Origin: Diploptera punctata
Lineage: Eukaryota > Arthropoda > Insecta > Blattodea > Blaberidae
Assembly: GCA_030220185.1 (NCBI GenBank)
Contig: JASPKZ010009710.1
Span: 1-64,000, forward strand
Direction: 5' to 3'
Length of the DNA: 64,000 nucleotides
Below, one piece after another: positions 21,811 through 32,745 of the stretch. How positions within the stretch are numbered: the first letter of the stretch is position 1; every line of letters begins with the position of its first letter. Both the position numbers and the translations under genes were made by a program. The notes under the pieces are model-generated. The model did not search any database. It saw only the letters and a list, made by a program, of their open reading frames with translations, and had not been told where the DNA came from.

Positions 21811-22212
21811 TAATAATAATAATAATACTTAGGAAATTTTTTGGACCAAAGAGAGATGAACAAACAGGTGAATGGAGAAGACTACATAACAATGAACTAC
21901 ATGGTCTTTATAGGAAGCCAGATATAATAAGAACAGTTAAGTCTCGTAGACTGCGATGGGCAGGACATGTTACGCGTATGGGGAATGAAAGACTTGCATG
22001 GAAGCTTCTTGTAGGAAAGCCAGAGGGAAAACGCCCAGTTGGTAGACCAAGAATGAAGTGGGAGAATAACATTAACTATGATTTGAGAGAAGTAGATTAT
22101 ACAGGGAATGATTGGAAAGCATTAGCTCAGAATAGAGATGTATGGAGAGCTTATGTCCGCGCGGCCATGAACCTACGGGTTCGATAATGCCAGTGAGTAA
22201 GTAAGTAAGTAG
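21811..22212 (+). mobile_element. (AAT)n tract and RTE-B LINE 3' fragment
   Basis: Second open RTE-B copy, C-terminal part intact to its stop at 22185-22187 (RLRWAGHVTRMG, GRPRMKWENNIN, LREVDYTGNDWK). AAT repeats precede it, and the 3' tail is gtaagtaagtaagtagg. It differs from the copy at 21002 by scattered substitutions. Confidence 0.9.
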
Positions 22213-22213
22213 G

Positions 22214-22215
<2 letters not shown>

Positions 22216-22250
<35 letters not shown>
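22216..22250. repeat. (AAT)n microsatellite
   Basis: Uninterrupted AAT run directly after the RTE-B tail. Confidence 0.85.
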
Positions 22251-22253
<3 letters not shown>

Positions 22254-22396
22254 CAAAAACTTATGTAATTGGAAATGGATTTGTTGAGGAGAGCAGCAAT
22301 ATGTTAACACAGAAATTGATTGAGACATTTCAGCACCCTGTACATTGCGAGGAAACAAACATGGATGCTAGAGCAGTACTTTTATTTCGGGTAAAT

Positions 22397-22630
22397 CAGA
22401 GATGAATTACAAATATATAATATAGATGAGAGAATATACAGAAATAAATGTAATTGGTTTGAACATGTACAAAGAATGCAAAATAATCGATTATAAAAAT
22501 AGATGTTCCATTATAAAACTCAAGGCCGAATAAATATAGGAAGATCAAAACGACCTGTAGAATCGGGTAGCGGAATGGGTCAATAGGCCCATACCTTGAA
22601 GAAGAAGAAGAAGAAGAAGATTGAAGAAGA
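22397..22630 (+). mobile_element. RTE-like LINE 3' end
   Basis: Reads DERIYRNKCNWFEHVQRMQ then HYKTQGRINIGRSKRPVE and ends in (gaa)n. It is truncated at its 5' side. Confidence 0.7.
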
Positions 22631-22654
22631 AGATGGTGATGTAACCTCCCCCCC

Positions 22655-22970
22655 AACAGTCTCATGGGCTAGTGGTCAGCGTTCTGACTACTGTTCATGA
22701 GGTCCCGGGTTCGATTCCCGGTCAAACCATAGGGATTTTTCCTTAAAGGGAATTATTCCTATGGTTGTCCATGGTCTGGAATTTAGGTTAAGTTTAGGTT
22801 AAGAACTCTCCTGGTGCTTCATTATCATTTATACACCCATCATATCATCGGGGTAACGTAACTCCGCCTTCTAGGCGCCCCAACCTAAGAAATGGATTAC
22901 AATTCCGCCAATGCCAGGAGAAAAAGCCAGCAATGTCATAAAAGACAACCTGGTGGCAATAGAGAAAAAC
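22655..22970 (+). mobile_element. SINE-B
   Basis: tRNA-like head (gggctagtggtcagcgttct, ggttcgattcccgg as B-box), then 'agggatttttccttaaagg', 'gaactctcctggtgc', 'tcatcggggtaacgtaac' and 'taggcgccccaacc'. Confidence 0.85.
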
Positions 22971-23045
22971 ACTTCTAATGGTCTGATTTCACTGTTTTTT
23001 TTTGTAAATTCCTTCCTTCATTTTAATAACATATACTGACAATCT

Positions 23046-23336
23046 CACCGGGCCTGGGTTCGATTCCCGGTCGGGACAAGCTTCCTGGGTGAGGTATTTT
23101 TTTTTCGGTGTTTGCTTACCTGTAAGACAAATGCCAGGTAGCTTTGAGGCCCAAAAGATCCCCGAATATAATCTGGCAGTCATCACCATTATCCTTATCA
23201 TTGTTATCATTATCACCATGGTGTGGAGAGCAACGAAAAGCTACCACACCTATAATTCCTTAGTAAAACTACAAAGCATAGTATGAGAATGCTATGATTG
23301 CAGTGAAGGACCTGCCCTAGGGCAGAACACTATAGA
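23046..23336 (+). mobile_element. SINE-A, 5'-damaged
   Basis: Starts within the head (cgggcctgggttcgattccc) and continues to the 'gcagtgaaggacctgcccta' tail. The A-box part is missing. Confidence 0.85.
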
Positions 23337-23685
23337 ACAGAATACTTACAATGGAACTGTCAACCATTGAATGCCAAAAGATACCGTGAAATTCCTCCCT
23401 TAAAACTCTTGTTATATCCCTAGGAGGCCGTGCCCAAAAAAGTAATCTGGCGCGTTTTTAATTGCAAGGCTGATAAATCTAAGCTAAACTCCAACAATGG
23501 CAACCCACTCTACGAGGAGATGGATTCCCTGCATGAGTAATGAGCAGAGCGAAGTGAGGCGGGACGCGGCTTGACATGTAGTGTGATTATCCATTCTACT
23601 AATTTACGACTTGTATTACTTCCCTGAAGTTTAAATGAGATATCTGGCGATGGATAATAGTTCCTTGCACTAAAAACAAAACCTA
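23337..23685. other. Unassigned sequence
   Basis: No recognisable gene or repeat. Confidence 0.35.
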
Positions 23686-23852
23686 GAAGGCCCTCAGCCA
23701 GCTGCTAGTCACACATCCACATGTGTAAATCACAGAGGTAGACGATCATCCAGCCAGTGTAGAGGCGACGTGTGGTCAGCATGACGGACCCAGCCGTTAT
23801 ACCTGCTTTCTCAACAAGGAGCCGCTACTTATTGTAGCTACACAAAAGCCCC

Positions 23853-24795
23853 AAAAAATATTAGCTCTGAAAGGAAGATGTGCAATAAGAACAAAAATAA
23901 TGATAATGTAATTATAGACCAAGTTCAGAATTTTAATTATTTGGGATGTCATTTAGGCAATGACAGAAATTTTGATAAACACACTAAAATACGATTCAAT
24001 TATCTATGTGGCACAATTAAACGCATTTTATTGAATAAGACTAGAAAAGAAACTATTTTGAAGTTTTACAAAGTATTGGCAGTTCCATCTCTTATCTATG
24101 GATGTGAAACCTGGACATTAACAAAGGCAGATAGTAAACAAATAGAGGCTGCTGAAATGAAGATGTTAAGAGCAATAGCAGGATACCAAAGGTCCGATAA
24201 AAAGAAAAAAACGAAGATATAAAAACAGAACTTAATATATTTAATCTCTGTGAAAGAATAAAATACTATCAAAATGCTTACCTTCAGCACGTATTACGAA
24301 TGAATGAACAGTGCATACCAAGAAGAATGTATAATTATAAACCGAAAGGGAGAAGAATGTTGGGAAGACTACTGAAGAGATGGAAGGACCAATTCGACCT
24401 ATAATGAGATCGGAAGACTGCATAACAGTGAACTACATGGTCTTTATAGGAAGCCAGATATAATGAGAACAGTTAAGTCTCGTAGACTGCGATGGGCAGG
24501 ACATGTGGCACGAATGGGGAATGAAAGACGTGCATGGAAGATTCTTGTAGGAAAACCAGAGGGAAAACGCCCAGTTGATAGACCAAGAATGAGGTGGGAG
24601 AATAACATTAACTATGATTTGAGGGAGGTAGATTATACAGGGGATGATTGGAAAACATTGGCTCAGGATAGGGATATATGGAGAGCTTATGTCCGCGCGG
24701 CCATGAACCTACGGGTTCGATATTGCCAGTTAGTTAGTTAGTTTAATGAGATCGGAACAGGCCATTGGGCTTAATCCTTGTTGATGATGGTGATG
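23853..24795 (+). mobile_element. RTE-A LINE 3' fragment, itself interrupted
   Basis: An open frame at 23878-24222 encodes FNYLGCHLGNDRNF, LKFYKVLAVPSLIYGCETW and AEMKMLRAIAGYQ. After a frameshift the C-terminus continues (HVLRMNEQCIPRRMYNYKP, GRLLKRWKDQ) and resumes after a nested RTE-B, ending 'aatccttgttgatgatgg'. Target duplication acaaaagcccc. Confidence 0.88.
24415..24743 (+). mobile_element. RTE-B LINE 3' fragment nested in RTE-A
   Basis: From 'agactgcataacagtgaac' to the 'attgccagttagttagttag' tail, flanked by the 13-bp repeat taatgagatcgga at 24402-24414 and 24744-24756. The C-terminal frame is open from 24463 to its stop at 24739-24741. Confidence 0.9.
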
Positions 24796-24940
24796 ACAAA
24801 AGCCCCATAGGCACCGGTCCTATATTGGCCGAAATTCCATGAGAAAATGTCTTCCTCCATGGAGATTCGAACTAGCGTAAGCCCCTGTAGCTCTGCTCCG
24901 AGGCATCCTGCCTTAAAACACTCTGCTATGGCGCGGGTCA

Positions 24941-25594
24941 CTGCAGTTAAAAATGGCAAATATTTTTCACAACGCTTCTCTGGAAGGAATTTCAAGGTAG
25001 GTTTCTGGAAGCAATGTTGGCAATTCTCTTGTTAGTTTCGTTGCGTAAGTGTTTATAACATAGTCCATTATATCTAATTGTGTTGTTCATAAATAAGGTG
25101 TATAATTAAACATATTTATGCTTATGGAATGTTGCATTTCATTGTAAGAGAAGATGAGATGTGATCTTGTGAAGTGTGGAAACTCCCACAGTCGGCTTTG
25201 AACTTAAGATTAAAGATTGTCATGCAAGATGTTACAAGTACATTGTCTCGAGTAAAGGTCATTCAGAGGTCACGGGTTGAGAACCAGGTCTTCGGAGAAT
25301 CATTCCGCATCACCTGATGTAATATTCCTGCCCCAGTTATGCTCACGTACAATATCTGGTTATTTATTGTTAAAGTGTTTTAAGTTATGAATCAGTTTTG
25401 TTATTATATAAAAATTACAATACCCTATACTTAATATATGATATGTAGTGTTATTAGGTATTATTAAATACAAACCTAGCTTGTCTCATAAAAGCTTCTA
25501 ATATGCAGAGTCTGTAGCTGGGCCCTAGTTTTACAGACAATTTCATCTTTCTTTAAATACACCACTCGTAGGAGGAGATACTAAGGGCATACAA
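24941..25594. other. Mostly unassigned sequence with a shared 60-bp motif
   Basis: 24948-25010 ('acaacgcttctctgg' and 'atttcaaggta') is similar to 58527-58605. Otherwise nothing recognised. Confidence 0.4.
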
Positions 25595-25652
25595 GCACAC
25601 TCTATTGAGTAACACTAAGAAATTGGGACTGGAAGTAATCATCAATAAAACT
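25595..25652 (+). mobile_element. RTE-B scrap ending at a SINE-A
   Basis: 'attgagtaacactaagaaat', then 'gggactggaagtaatcatc', is the RTE-B region encoding SNTKKLGLEV. It stops at the SINE-A start. Confidence 0.75.
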
Positions 25653-25915
25653 AGCGTGCTGCCTTGTCACCCAGCGGGCCCGGGTTCGATTCCCGGTCGA
25701 GACAGGCTCCTGGGTGAGGTTTTTCGGGGGTTTTCCTCACCTATAAGGCATGTTAGGAAGCGTAGGGTCCAACGGTCCACAAAATCATCCGATCATCGTG
25801 ATCATCCTTATCATTATCATCATCATCCTCCACCGGTGTGGAAAGCAACGGAAAGCTGACACACCTATAATTTCCTAGTAAAGCTGCAAAGCATAGCATG
25901 CAATGCCATTACGGA
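25653..25915 (+). mobile_element. SINE-A, 3'-truncated
   Basis: From gcgtgctgccttgtcaccc and the B-box ggttcgattcccgg to 'gcaaagcatagcatgcaatg'. It lacks the final tail. Confidence 0.83.
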
Positions 25916-26324
25916 AAAGTGTAGGCGAACGCCTTGAAATATTTGGTGAACCTCCTGGGGTTCGCGAACCACAGGTTGTAAAACGGCGTAAAAGTGAATC
26001 AATGGATCCATGTTTTAACATTTGTTAATGAATGGAAAGTCACATATTGCACGGCGCTAGTAAAAGTTGTGCGCCATTTTAAGTTTGGTTTCTTTCTTAA
26101 TAATAATTTAACTGAAGACATAAAATACAATGCAAGGAAATTACTTTTTCAGACAACCGCAAACCGCATATTGGCGCCAGTGCAATCTACCAACTACTGC
26201 AATGTGGATAAATCGTGCGTTTAAACAATGCATTTTGTCTTTAGATCTAATTAAACACGCCATCTTATATATTCACGCTTGTTAATCGCCGAAGGCTATC
26301 TACAATAATGATAATGATAATAAT
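25916..26324. other. Unassigned sequence
   Basis: No recognisable features except short (taa) and (ttc) runs at its right end. Confidence 0.35.
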
Positions 26325-26705
26325 AATCTTCTTCTTCTTCTTCTTCCTTTCCAGGATTAGGTCAATGTGACCTGTTCCGGTCTCAAGTCCATCGTTTCCT
26401 TGCCGTCCCAAATATCTTTCCCCATGTGGTTTGTAGGTGTTGATCTTTTTGGGTATTCTTGTATCTTGTATTATTCATTCTGTCTAAATGTTCCTTCCAT
26501 TGGTATCTGTGCTCTTCTACTTTATCAACTATTGAAAATATCTCCAGTTAATTTCTTATTGATTCATTGTGTAATCTATCCATGCGTGTACACCCTTTTA
26601 CAGATCTTAAAAATTTAATTTCAGTGGCTTGAATGTGTGAGATATATTTTTTTTGTAAATACCCAAGATTCAGATCCATATAAAAGAACAGGAACAGCCA
26701 TAATT
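26325..26705 (-). mobile_element. RTE-A-like LINE 3' end
   Basis: The minus strand, over shifting frames, gives MAVPVLLYGSESW, then the segment before RPEQVTLT and the (gaa)n tail at 26325-26345. Confidence 0.75.
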
Positions 26706-26921
26706 TTATAAAACCTGGAGAGTTTCTGGCGCCATAAAACCAGATGCTCGGGGCAGACAGAGCTCTGTAGCCTTGTAAGGCAAACTGTCTAGGAGAAAGA
26801 CAACTCCGAAATTAAACTCTGGTCCTCCAGGTTGGGGGTTTTGCGGTTGGGCTGGTAACCCACCTAAGTAAAAAAAAAATCACTCAGAAGTCTCAAGTGC
26901 GAATACGAAACCCGGACAGAT

Positions 26922-26922
<1 letters not shown>
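26706..26922 (+). repeat. Unclassified repeat-like segment
   Basis: 'gatgctcggggcagacagag', then 'aactctggtcctccaggttg', resembles sequence I have seen near 5' ends of insect LINEs. This rests on memory only. Confidence 0.35.
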
Positions 26923-26980
<58 letters not shown>

Positions 26981-27325
26981 CCGATTCCGATTGAGGGTCT
27001 TTCCACTTTTCAGCAGTTGCCCTTTTACCAGCCGGCTGCTGGCCCTTCACATCCACATGTGTCAATCACAGAGGTAGTTCAACAGCCAGTGTAGGGGTGA
27101 CATGTGGTCAGTATGTCGAGTCCCCCAGCCGTTATAGCTGGTTCCTCAACCTGGAGCCGCTACTTATTGTAGCTACCCAAATGCATCACGATGCTGGTGA
27201 GCACCGGTCCCATACTGGCCGAAATACCATGAGAAAATTTCTTCCCCCATGGAGACTCGAACCGCGCAAGTCCCGTAGCTCTGCGCCAAGGCTCCTACCT
27301 TAACCGCTCGGCTACGGCGCGGGAC

Positions 27326-27407
<82 letters not shown>

Positions 27408-27408
27408 C
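26923..27408. repeat. (AAT)n microsatellite split by a SINE-E
   Basis: AAT runs at 26923-26980 and 27325-27407 flank the SINE-E, so it probably landed within a long AAT tract or the tract expanded on both sides. Confidence 0.85.
26981..27324 (-). mobile_element. SINE-E, complete
   Basis: Full copy in antisense from ccgattgagggtctttcc to gctcggctacggcgcgggac. Confidence 0.9.
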
Positions 27409-27431
27409 ATTTAATGCTACCACGTTGTCAT

Positions 27432-27530
27432 TTCGACATTCTGGTATTATCTCCTGGCAAGGCGTTATTGTAACCCACTTCTGAGGTTGGGGCGCTTGGA
27501 AGGCGGAGTTACGCTGCCCCGACGAAGTAT
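27432..27530 (-). mobile_element. SINE-B tail fragment
   Basis: 'ttgtaacccacttctgaggt', 'tggggcgc' and 'ggcggagttacgctgccccg' are antisense to the SINE-B body. Confidence 0.75.
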
Positions 27531-27735
27531 ATGGTCATATACTTAGAATGCCAGATACAAAATTACCCAGACAAGCTTCAGAATGGCTTCCACCTGGGAA
27601 AGGAAAGAGAGGTAGACCTAGATTTAAATGAATGGATGATATAAGAAGAAGTATGAGGGAGATAGGTCTGGAAGAAGTGGAATGGGAAGACAGAGAAGAA
27701 TGGATAAATAGTGTAACTATCTTATAGTAAACTAA
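27531..27735 (+). mobile_element. RTE-like LINE 3' end
   Basis: Encodes GHILRMPDTKLPRQ, GKRGRPRFK and, after a stop, MDDIRRSMREIGLEEVEWE and REEWINSVTIL. Confidence 0.75.
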
Positions 27736-27910
27736 GTGAAATTATTATTTACGAATAAGACGGAAACGCTATAGCCGGTATATAAATCCACGGGATTGAG
27801 ATTTGAACCTGAGGTCAAAATTTGAAAACGATTGATGAACATTTTCGCAGAGTTGATAAGAAGCACAAATCAGCATAAAATGTTGAATTTTAGATTTATT
27901 AATTTTATAT

Positions 27911-28312
27911 ATCGGCCGCGGTGGACTAGTGGTTATGCTCCTTGCCTCTGGTCCGAAGGGTCGCGGGTTCAAACCCGGCGGGGTCGATGACTTTTTAGGA
28001 CGGAAAAATCTAAGATGCAAGTCCTCCGGGAGGGACTTTAAGCCGTGGGTCCCGAGTCTGAAGATTTCCAGGCTCGTAAAAAATCCTTAAGCCTGAATGA
28101 AAAGGCCTCTAAGCAAAATTTACCGAATTTTCCCGTCCTAGTACTACCTTGCTTTCCTAGATGTCAGTATGAGGCGGAACGCTGACCACGTGCCACTCAA
28201 AATGACATCTATACGAAAACAAGTGTAACTAAATGAGTATGGTTCAAATTCTTCCCTGTAGGAGGAGAGCGCCTAAATCTCTGTCAAAGGGAAAACATAG
28301 GCTTACAATACA
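27911..28312 (+). mobile_element. SINE-C, complete, with target duplication
   Basis: Full plus-strand copy. The 13-bp repeat attaattttatat occurs at 27898-27910 and 28313-28325. Head cggccgcggtggactagtgg, B-box-like gggttcaaacccgg. Confidence 0.9.
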
Positions 28313-28481
28313 ATTAATTTTATATTCAAGTTTGTAACAAATGAGTAAATTACAAAGTTGTTAGTCGATAACATATTACATTTAATTTTATAAATGAGGT
28401 AGGATACATAATTCTTAATTTTTAACAACACTATTTATTATTTTGAATTATACACATTTTAAATTTCAATTTAATTTAGCA

Positions 28482-28790
28482 CTAATCGGTGCACAATATT
28501 CTTGGTTAACCTGTCTCTAGCTAACACAAATAGATTCGATGGTTTTCCCACACGTGAGCATGCAACATGTAATTCCCCATGGGAAATACATGGATTTTCC
28601 AAATCTAAACCACAAATGGACCTTGTTTGGCCTTGAGACTTATTTTTATGATATTTGACACTGCTCTTCACACAATTTGTTGGATTTCTTTCCGCCCCGA
28701 ATAGCGGAAAAACTATTAAAACATCGGAAAAATTAACGTAAAAATATTTAAAGGCGATACGAAGTTCGCCGGGCCACCTAGTATATATAT
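28482..28790 (-). pseudogene. Helitron/Pif1-type helicase C-terminal relic
   Basis: The minus-strand frame from about 28680 reads NKSQGQTRSICGLDLENPC, then SHGELHVACSRVGKPSNLF and NIVHRLVLN, matching the C-terminus of Helitron helicases (SHGQLYVACSR motif). The N-terminal part of the frame is not helicase. 28741-28786 (cgatacgaagttcgccggg, then ctagt) may be a Helitron-like end, but its strand does not fit the helicase. Confidence 0.72.
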
Positions 28791-28818
28791 ATATATATGG
28801 AATGATAAGAAAAATAAA

Positions 28819-28889
28819 TGCCTGGACGGGATTCGAACCCGGATCTCTGAGTCTGTACCTCAGCGTGATATCCATTACACTACCAGGCG
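28819..28889 (-). ncRNA. tRNA-like core, cassette G copy 1
   Basis: Acceptor GCCTGG/CCAGGC (6 bp), anticodon stem CTGAG/CTCAG, 7-nt loop GTACAGA, T-arm GGGTTCGAATCCC. Anticodon positions read ACA, not used by standard eukaryotic tRNAs, and position 7 seems to be missing. Probably not a functional tRNA. Confidence 0.7.
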
Positions 28890-29131
28890 AATCCAATTCA
28901 AACACTCATTTTTCTTATATATGTATTATACTCTCCATTATTACTAGATGTCGCGAGAACTCGGTCTTCACTGCCATCTAGTAGCTGACTATAACAAGTA
29001 AGCAAATTAAAGAGAACATTTTTACTTTATAGCAGTGACGCTTTATAGATGTTAAGCTTAATATGGAATGATAAGAAAAATAATGGAGAGTATAATACAT
29101 ATATAAGAAAAATGAGTGTTTGAATTGGATT

Positions 29132-29202
29132 CGCCTGGTAGTGTAATGGATATCACGCTGAGGTACAGACTCAGAGATCCGGGTTCGAATCCCGTCCAGG
29201 CA
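29132..29202 (+). ncRNA. tRNA-like core, cassette G copy 2
   Basis: Same core as copy 1, with a complete cloverleaf. It is preceded by aagaaaaatgagtg plus 14 nt and followed directly by the right inverted repeat. Confidence 0.7.
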
Positions 29203-29252
29203 TTTATTTTTCTTATCATTCCATATTAAGCTTGCATTGCTCAATGTTAAAA

Positions 29253-29285
<33 letters not shown>

Positions 29286-29288
<3 letters not shown>

Positions 29289-29341
29289 ATATCACACTGA
29301 GGTACAGACTCAGAGTTCCGGGTTCGAATCCCGTCCAGGCA
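29286..29341 (+). ncRNA. tRNA-like core, cassette G copy 3, 5'-truncated
   Basis: Starts at ggatatcacactgagg directly after a (TA)n run, so the acceptor 5' strand and the start of the D-arm are lost. Confidence 0.65.
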
Positions 29342-29564
29342 TTTATTTTCTTATCATACCATATTAAGCTTGCATTGCTCAATGTTAAACATTTAATTAT
29401 AACATCGATAAACCGTCACTGCTATAAAGTAAAAATGTTCTCTTTAATTTGCTTACTTGTTATAGTCAGCTACTAGATGGCAGTGAAGACCGAGTTCTCG
29501 CGACATCTAGTAATAATGGAGTGTATAATACATATATAAGAAAAATAAATGTTTGAATTGGATT

Positions 29565-29635
29565 CGCCTGGTGGTGTAATGGATATCACACTGAGGTACA
29601 GACTCAGAGATCCGGGTTCGAATCCCGTCCAGGCA
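29565..29635 (+). ncRNA. tRNA-like core, cassette G copy 4
   Basis: Complete core with GTACAGA loop. The left inverted repeat aagaaaaataaatg and the right catttatttttctt match over 14 bp. Confidence 0.7.
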
Positions 29636-29653
29636 TTTATTTTTCTTATCATA

Positions 29654-29654
<1 letters not shown>

Positions 29655-29703
<49 letters not shown>

Positions 29704-31024
29704 GGAAGAATGTATGTCTGTCTGTCCTTTATAGACTTCTAAACTGTTCAACCGATCTTCGTGATAATTTGTATATAGGCCTACAGGTTTTTAGATGCGG
29801 CGTGTGTTCAGCCATTATCTAATATATTCTAAAATCATTAGGTGTAGGAGATATATATATATATATATATATAACTTATTAATCTAGAAAGAGCAGTATT
29901 TATTAACGTATAAGATGTATTAATAGATATTTGCCATATATAAATAATAATAACATATATAAACTTGAAATAAATTCACCTGAAACGAAAATTTAAAAAT
30001 GGCTCTAGCGGTCACATTTTTCGCTGTTTGACAACGAAACTCAGTATATCCTATTAACATACACTGAGGTAGATGTTATCCAAAACTGAGCGAAATCGGA
30101 CAATTAGAAGTGGAGGTTTACTTGAAATCCAAAATTAAAAACTCCCTAAACGACTGGACCAATTTTGATGAAATCTTTGTTTGTGTCAAATTGGTTCCCT
30201 GGATCGATGAGATTCACAATTGGACCCTATAAAACATTAGGTATAGGAGTTCACATGAAGTGTAAAATTGAAAATCGCTCTAGCGGTCACAATTTTTTAT
30301 GTTTCACAACGAAACTCAGTATATCCTATTAAAATGCATTGAGGTAGATATTATCAAAAAATGAGCCAAATCATACAATTAGAAGTAGAGATTTCCCTGA
30401 AATTCGAAATTAAAAAATGCCCACACGACTGGACCAATTTCGATCAAATTTGTTGTCCGTCGCCGTGGGGAGTCGGTAGAGAGTCCCTATCTTCCACTCC
30501 GGCAACCCGGGTTCGATTCCCGGCGGGGTAGGGGATTTTAAATCTCCACCTTGGGTCTGGGTGTGTGTCCTGTCTTGTGTTTGTATGTGTGAATAAGATA
30601 AAAAAAGGTTAACAAAGGTAAAACAAAACAAAAACAACAGTGTAAACGAAATAAAGCGACAAAGAAAGAAATAAAAAAAAAGTGTTACAAATGTGTAAAC
30701 AATACACAAATCAATCAAGTTTTTTTGCAAAAAAAGTTGTGTGTTTGAGTGGGTCTCTGGATGGTTTAGATTCACAATTGGACTCGGTAGATGGCGCTGC
30801 GATTGGGTTATAGGATTTTTTGACAAATATACAGTCATCTACATTACCGACATTCCGCGCGACTACAATGTGACGTCATAATGCAAGCTTCTTGAGCCAC
30901 AACTGATTGCGAACTTATTAATTAATGAATTTTACGGTAAAAAAGGGTAACTTATATTTTTATCATCCGGCCATAAACGTGAATTGAACGCTCGGGCAAG
31001 ACAATGTCTGTCGGGTCCGCTAGT
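29655..31024 (+). mobile_element. Non-autonomous Helitron-like element with an inserted SINE-K
   Basis: 5' part (TA)n then aatggaagaatgtatgtctg. The interior has a repeated module of about 250 bp ('ctctagcggtcacaatttt', 'aaactcagtatatcctatta') at about 29990-30190 and 30265-30455. The 3' end is 'gacaatgtctgtcgggtccg' then CTAGT at 31020-31024, fitting Helitron CTRRT. Another copy of the module is at 46135-46285. Confidence 0.65.
30459..30690 (+). mobile_element. SINE-K (tRNA-derived)
   Basis: Head 'gtcgccgtggggagtcggta' with B-box gggttcgattcccgg, then an A-rich body ending in an A run. Confidence 0.7.
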
Positions 31025-31444
31025 AAATAAATTTACTCATCGAATCACACTTTCGGGGAAATGAACATGTAAGATCAAAAATCATAATAGACAAACCTCT
31101 GGAACAAGTAAAAAAAATTATTATTTGGGTTGTAATTTTACTATCGACACAAAAACTGAAAGAGACGTAAATTTGAAACTGACGAAATTTCAAATGATAT
31201 CTGGAACAATACATAAAACATTAAATAACAAAACAAGAAGAGATACTAGATTGAAGTTTTATAAAACATTGGCAGTTCCTGCATTACTTTATGGGAGTGA
31301 AACTTGGGTAATGACCAAAAAATTACAAAGGAGAATACAAAGCGTAGAAATGAGCTTCCTTAGAAGAACAAAAGGTTGCACAAGATTGGATCGGATAAAG
31401 GATGAAGATATAAGAACAGAGTTAAATATATATCCAGTGAATGA

Positions 31445-31802
31445 TTTTCTTCTTCTTCTTCTTCACGGTTTAGGCTTATTTACTAGCCTGTTGCGGCTCC
31501 AAATTGCTGCTGTTTCCATTTTTTCCTTCGTCTTCCCAACTTCTTCTTCCTCTTGGTAAATAGTTGTATGCTGCTTTTGGTATTCTATTCTCAGTCATCG
31601 TTGCCAAGTGTTCTTTCCAGTTTGTTCTGTATTTCACTATTGTTGTGTTTAATTCCTCTACTTTTAGTTGTTGGCTTATTTCTGCGTTATGTTTTTTGTC
31701 TGTTCTTTGATATCCTGCTATTGGTCTGATTAATTTCATTTCAGCAGCTTGTATTCTGGCAGATTGTTGTGCTGTCACGGTCCATGTTTCGGATCCACTG
31801 AA
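31445..31802 (-). mobile_element. RTE-like LINE 3' end inserted in RTE-A
   Basis: The minus strand encodes AEMKLIRPIAGYQRTDKK, NWKEHLATMTENRIPKAA, NYLPRGRRSWEDEGK and a (gaa)n tail. Short flanks tgaatgat / tgaattgat look like an imperfect target duplication. Confidence 0.78.
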
Positions 31803-32208
31803 TTGATAAAATCAATAAATATAGAGATAAATGGATCAGACATGTAACAAGATTACCAAAAACAGCATTTAACTATTATCGCCTCACTATGACGCTTAAC
31901 AAGCGGCTCGCTTTGTTTCCCCGCAGCTGTTATATGTTATTAAAATACAAAGATCTCGACTGCCGCGACTACCACGATGTTGCCACATTGCTATTCTTTC
32001 CCTCAGTTTCAATTAAAACTCGGAACGATGTGGAGCATTCGATCCAGTTATAAAATTGTATACCGTAATTAATTGTATAATTATCAGTGATTTATTGTGA
32101 TATGTGGCTAAAATAATAATACCATATCTACATATTATATTATTTTGTATATAAGTGTTTTCAACATGTGGCGGCCATGGGAAAAAAATTCAGAACGAAC
32201 AGTTAATA

Positions 32209-32263
<55 letters not shown>

Positions 32264-32360
32264 CAATTGAGTTGGTGTTTACTTGATGAAAATCCATATT
32301 TATTAATTAAATAAAAATAAAACGTAGTTTTATTTGATTTTCATATTTATTATATAATTC

Positions 32361-32402
32361 AGTGACAGCTGTTTCGGTACACTGTACCTTCTTCAGACAT
32401 GT
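32361..32402 (-). ncRNA. Hammerhead-like motif, left arm
   Basis: Reverse complement of the motif at 32700-32745. Confidence 0.5.
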
Positions 32403-32699
32403 TAACAAATTATGAATTGTGTTCCAACTGATCTAAGCAACAATACAACAATATTTATTAAAAATTTAAATTTAACAAAGGGGATTCATTCAAATCAAGT
32501 TGAGAATTTAACAGTTTTTTACTACTTTTAAATTTATTAATTAGATTTTTTTGAGGCTGTAGAATTAATAAATTTAAAAGTAGTAAAAACTGTTAAATTC
32601 TCAACTTGATTTGAATGAATCCCCTTTGTTAAATTAAAAAAATTAAATAACTATTGTTGTATTGTTGCTTAGATCAGTTGGAACACAATTCATAATTTG

Positions 32700-32745
32700 T
32701 TAACATGTCTGAAGAAGGTACAGTGTACCGAAACAGCTGTCACTG
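32700..32745 (+). ncRNA. Hammerhead-like motif, right arm
   Basis: CTGAAGA 32709-32715, stem II GGTAC (32717-32721) with GTACC (32725-32729), GAAA 32730-32733, then the 8-nt palindrome ACAGCTGT (32733-32740) and C32741 as the possible cleavage base. One extra A precedes stem II, as in the Penelope motif. Confidence 0.5.

Larger units (their letters stand above)
23686..24940 (-). mobile_element. SINE-E split by a nested LINE insertion
   Basis: The SINE tail half (23686-23852) and head half (24807-24940) are separated by an RTE-A copy. The 11-bp sequence acaaaagcccc is present on both sides of the insert (23842-23852 and 24796-24806). Confidence 0.85.
28795..29654. repeat. Cassette G cluster (tRNA-like cores in inverted and direct copies)
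   Basis: Four cassette G copies. The segment 28905-29060 (cagtgaagaccgagttct region in antisense) and 29365-29545 are inverted repeats. Each core sits between aagaaaaataaatg and catttatttttctt, and (TA)n runs lie at 28782-28798, 29254-29285 and 29655-29701. Confidence 0.82.

Noticed and set aside
28741..28786. Helitron 3' end belonging to the neighbouring helicase relic
   Set aside because: The CTAGT end is on the plus strand while the helicase fragment reads on the minus strand, so they need not belong together.
28819..29635. tRNA-Cys genes with anticodon ACA
   Set aside because: ACA is not a standard Cys anticodon, one backbone position appears to be missing, and the copies are dispersed with repeat flanks.
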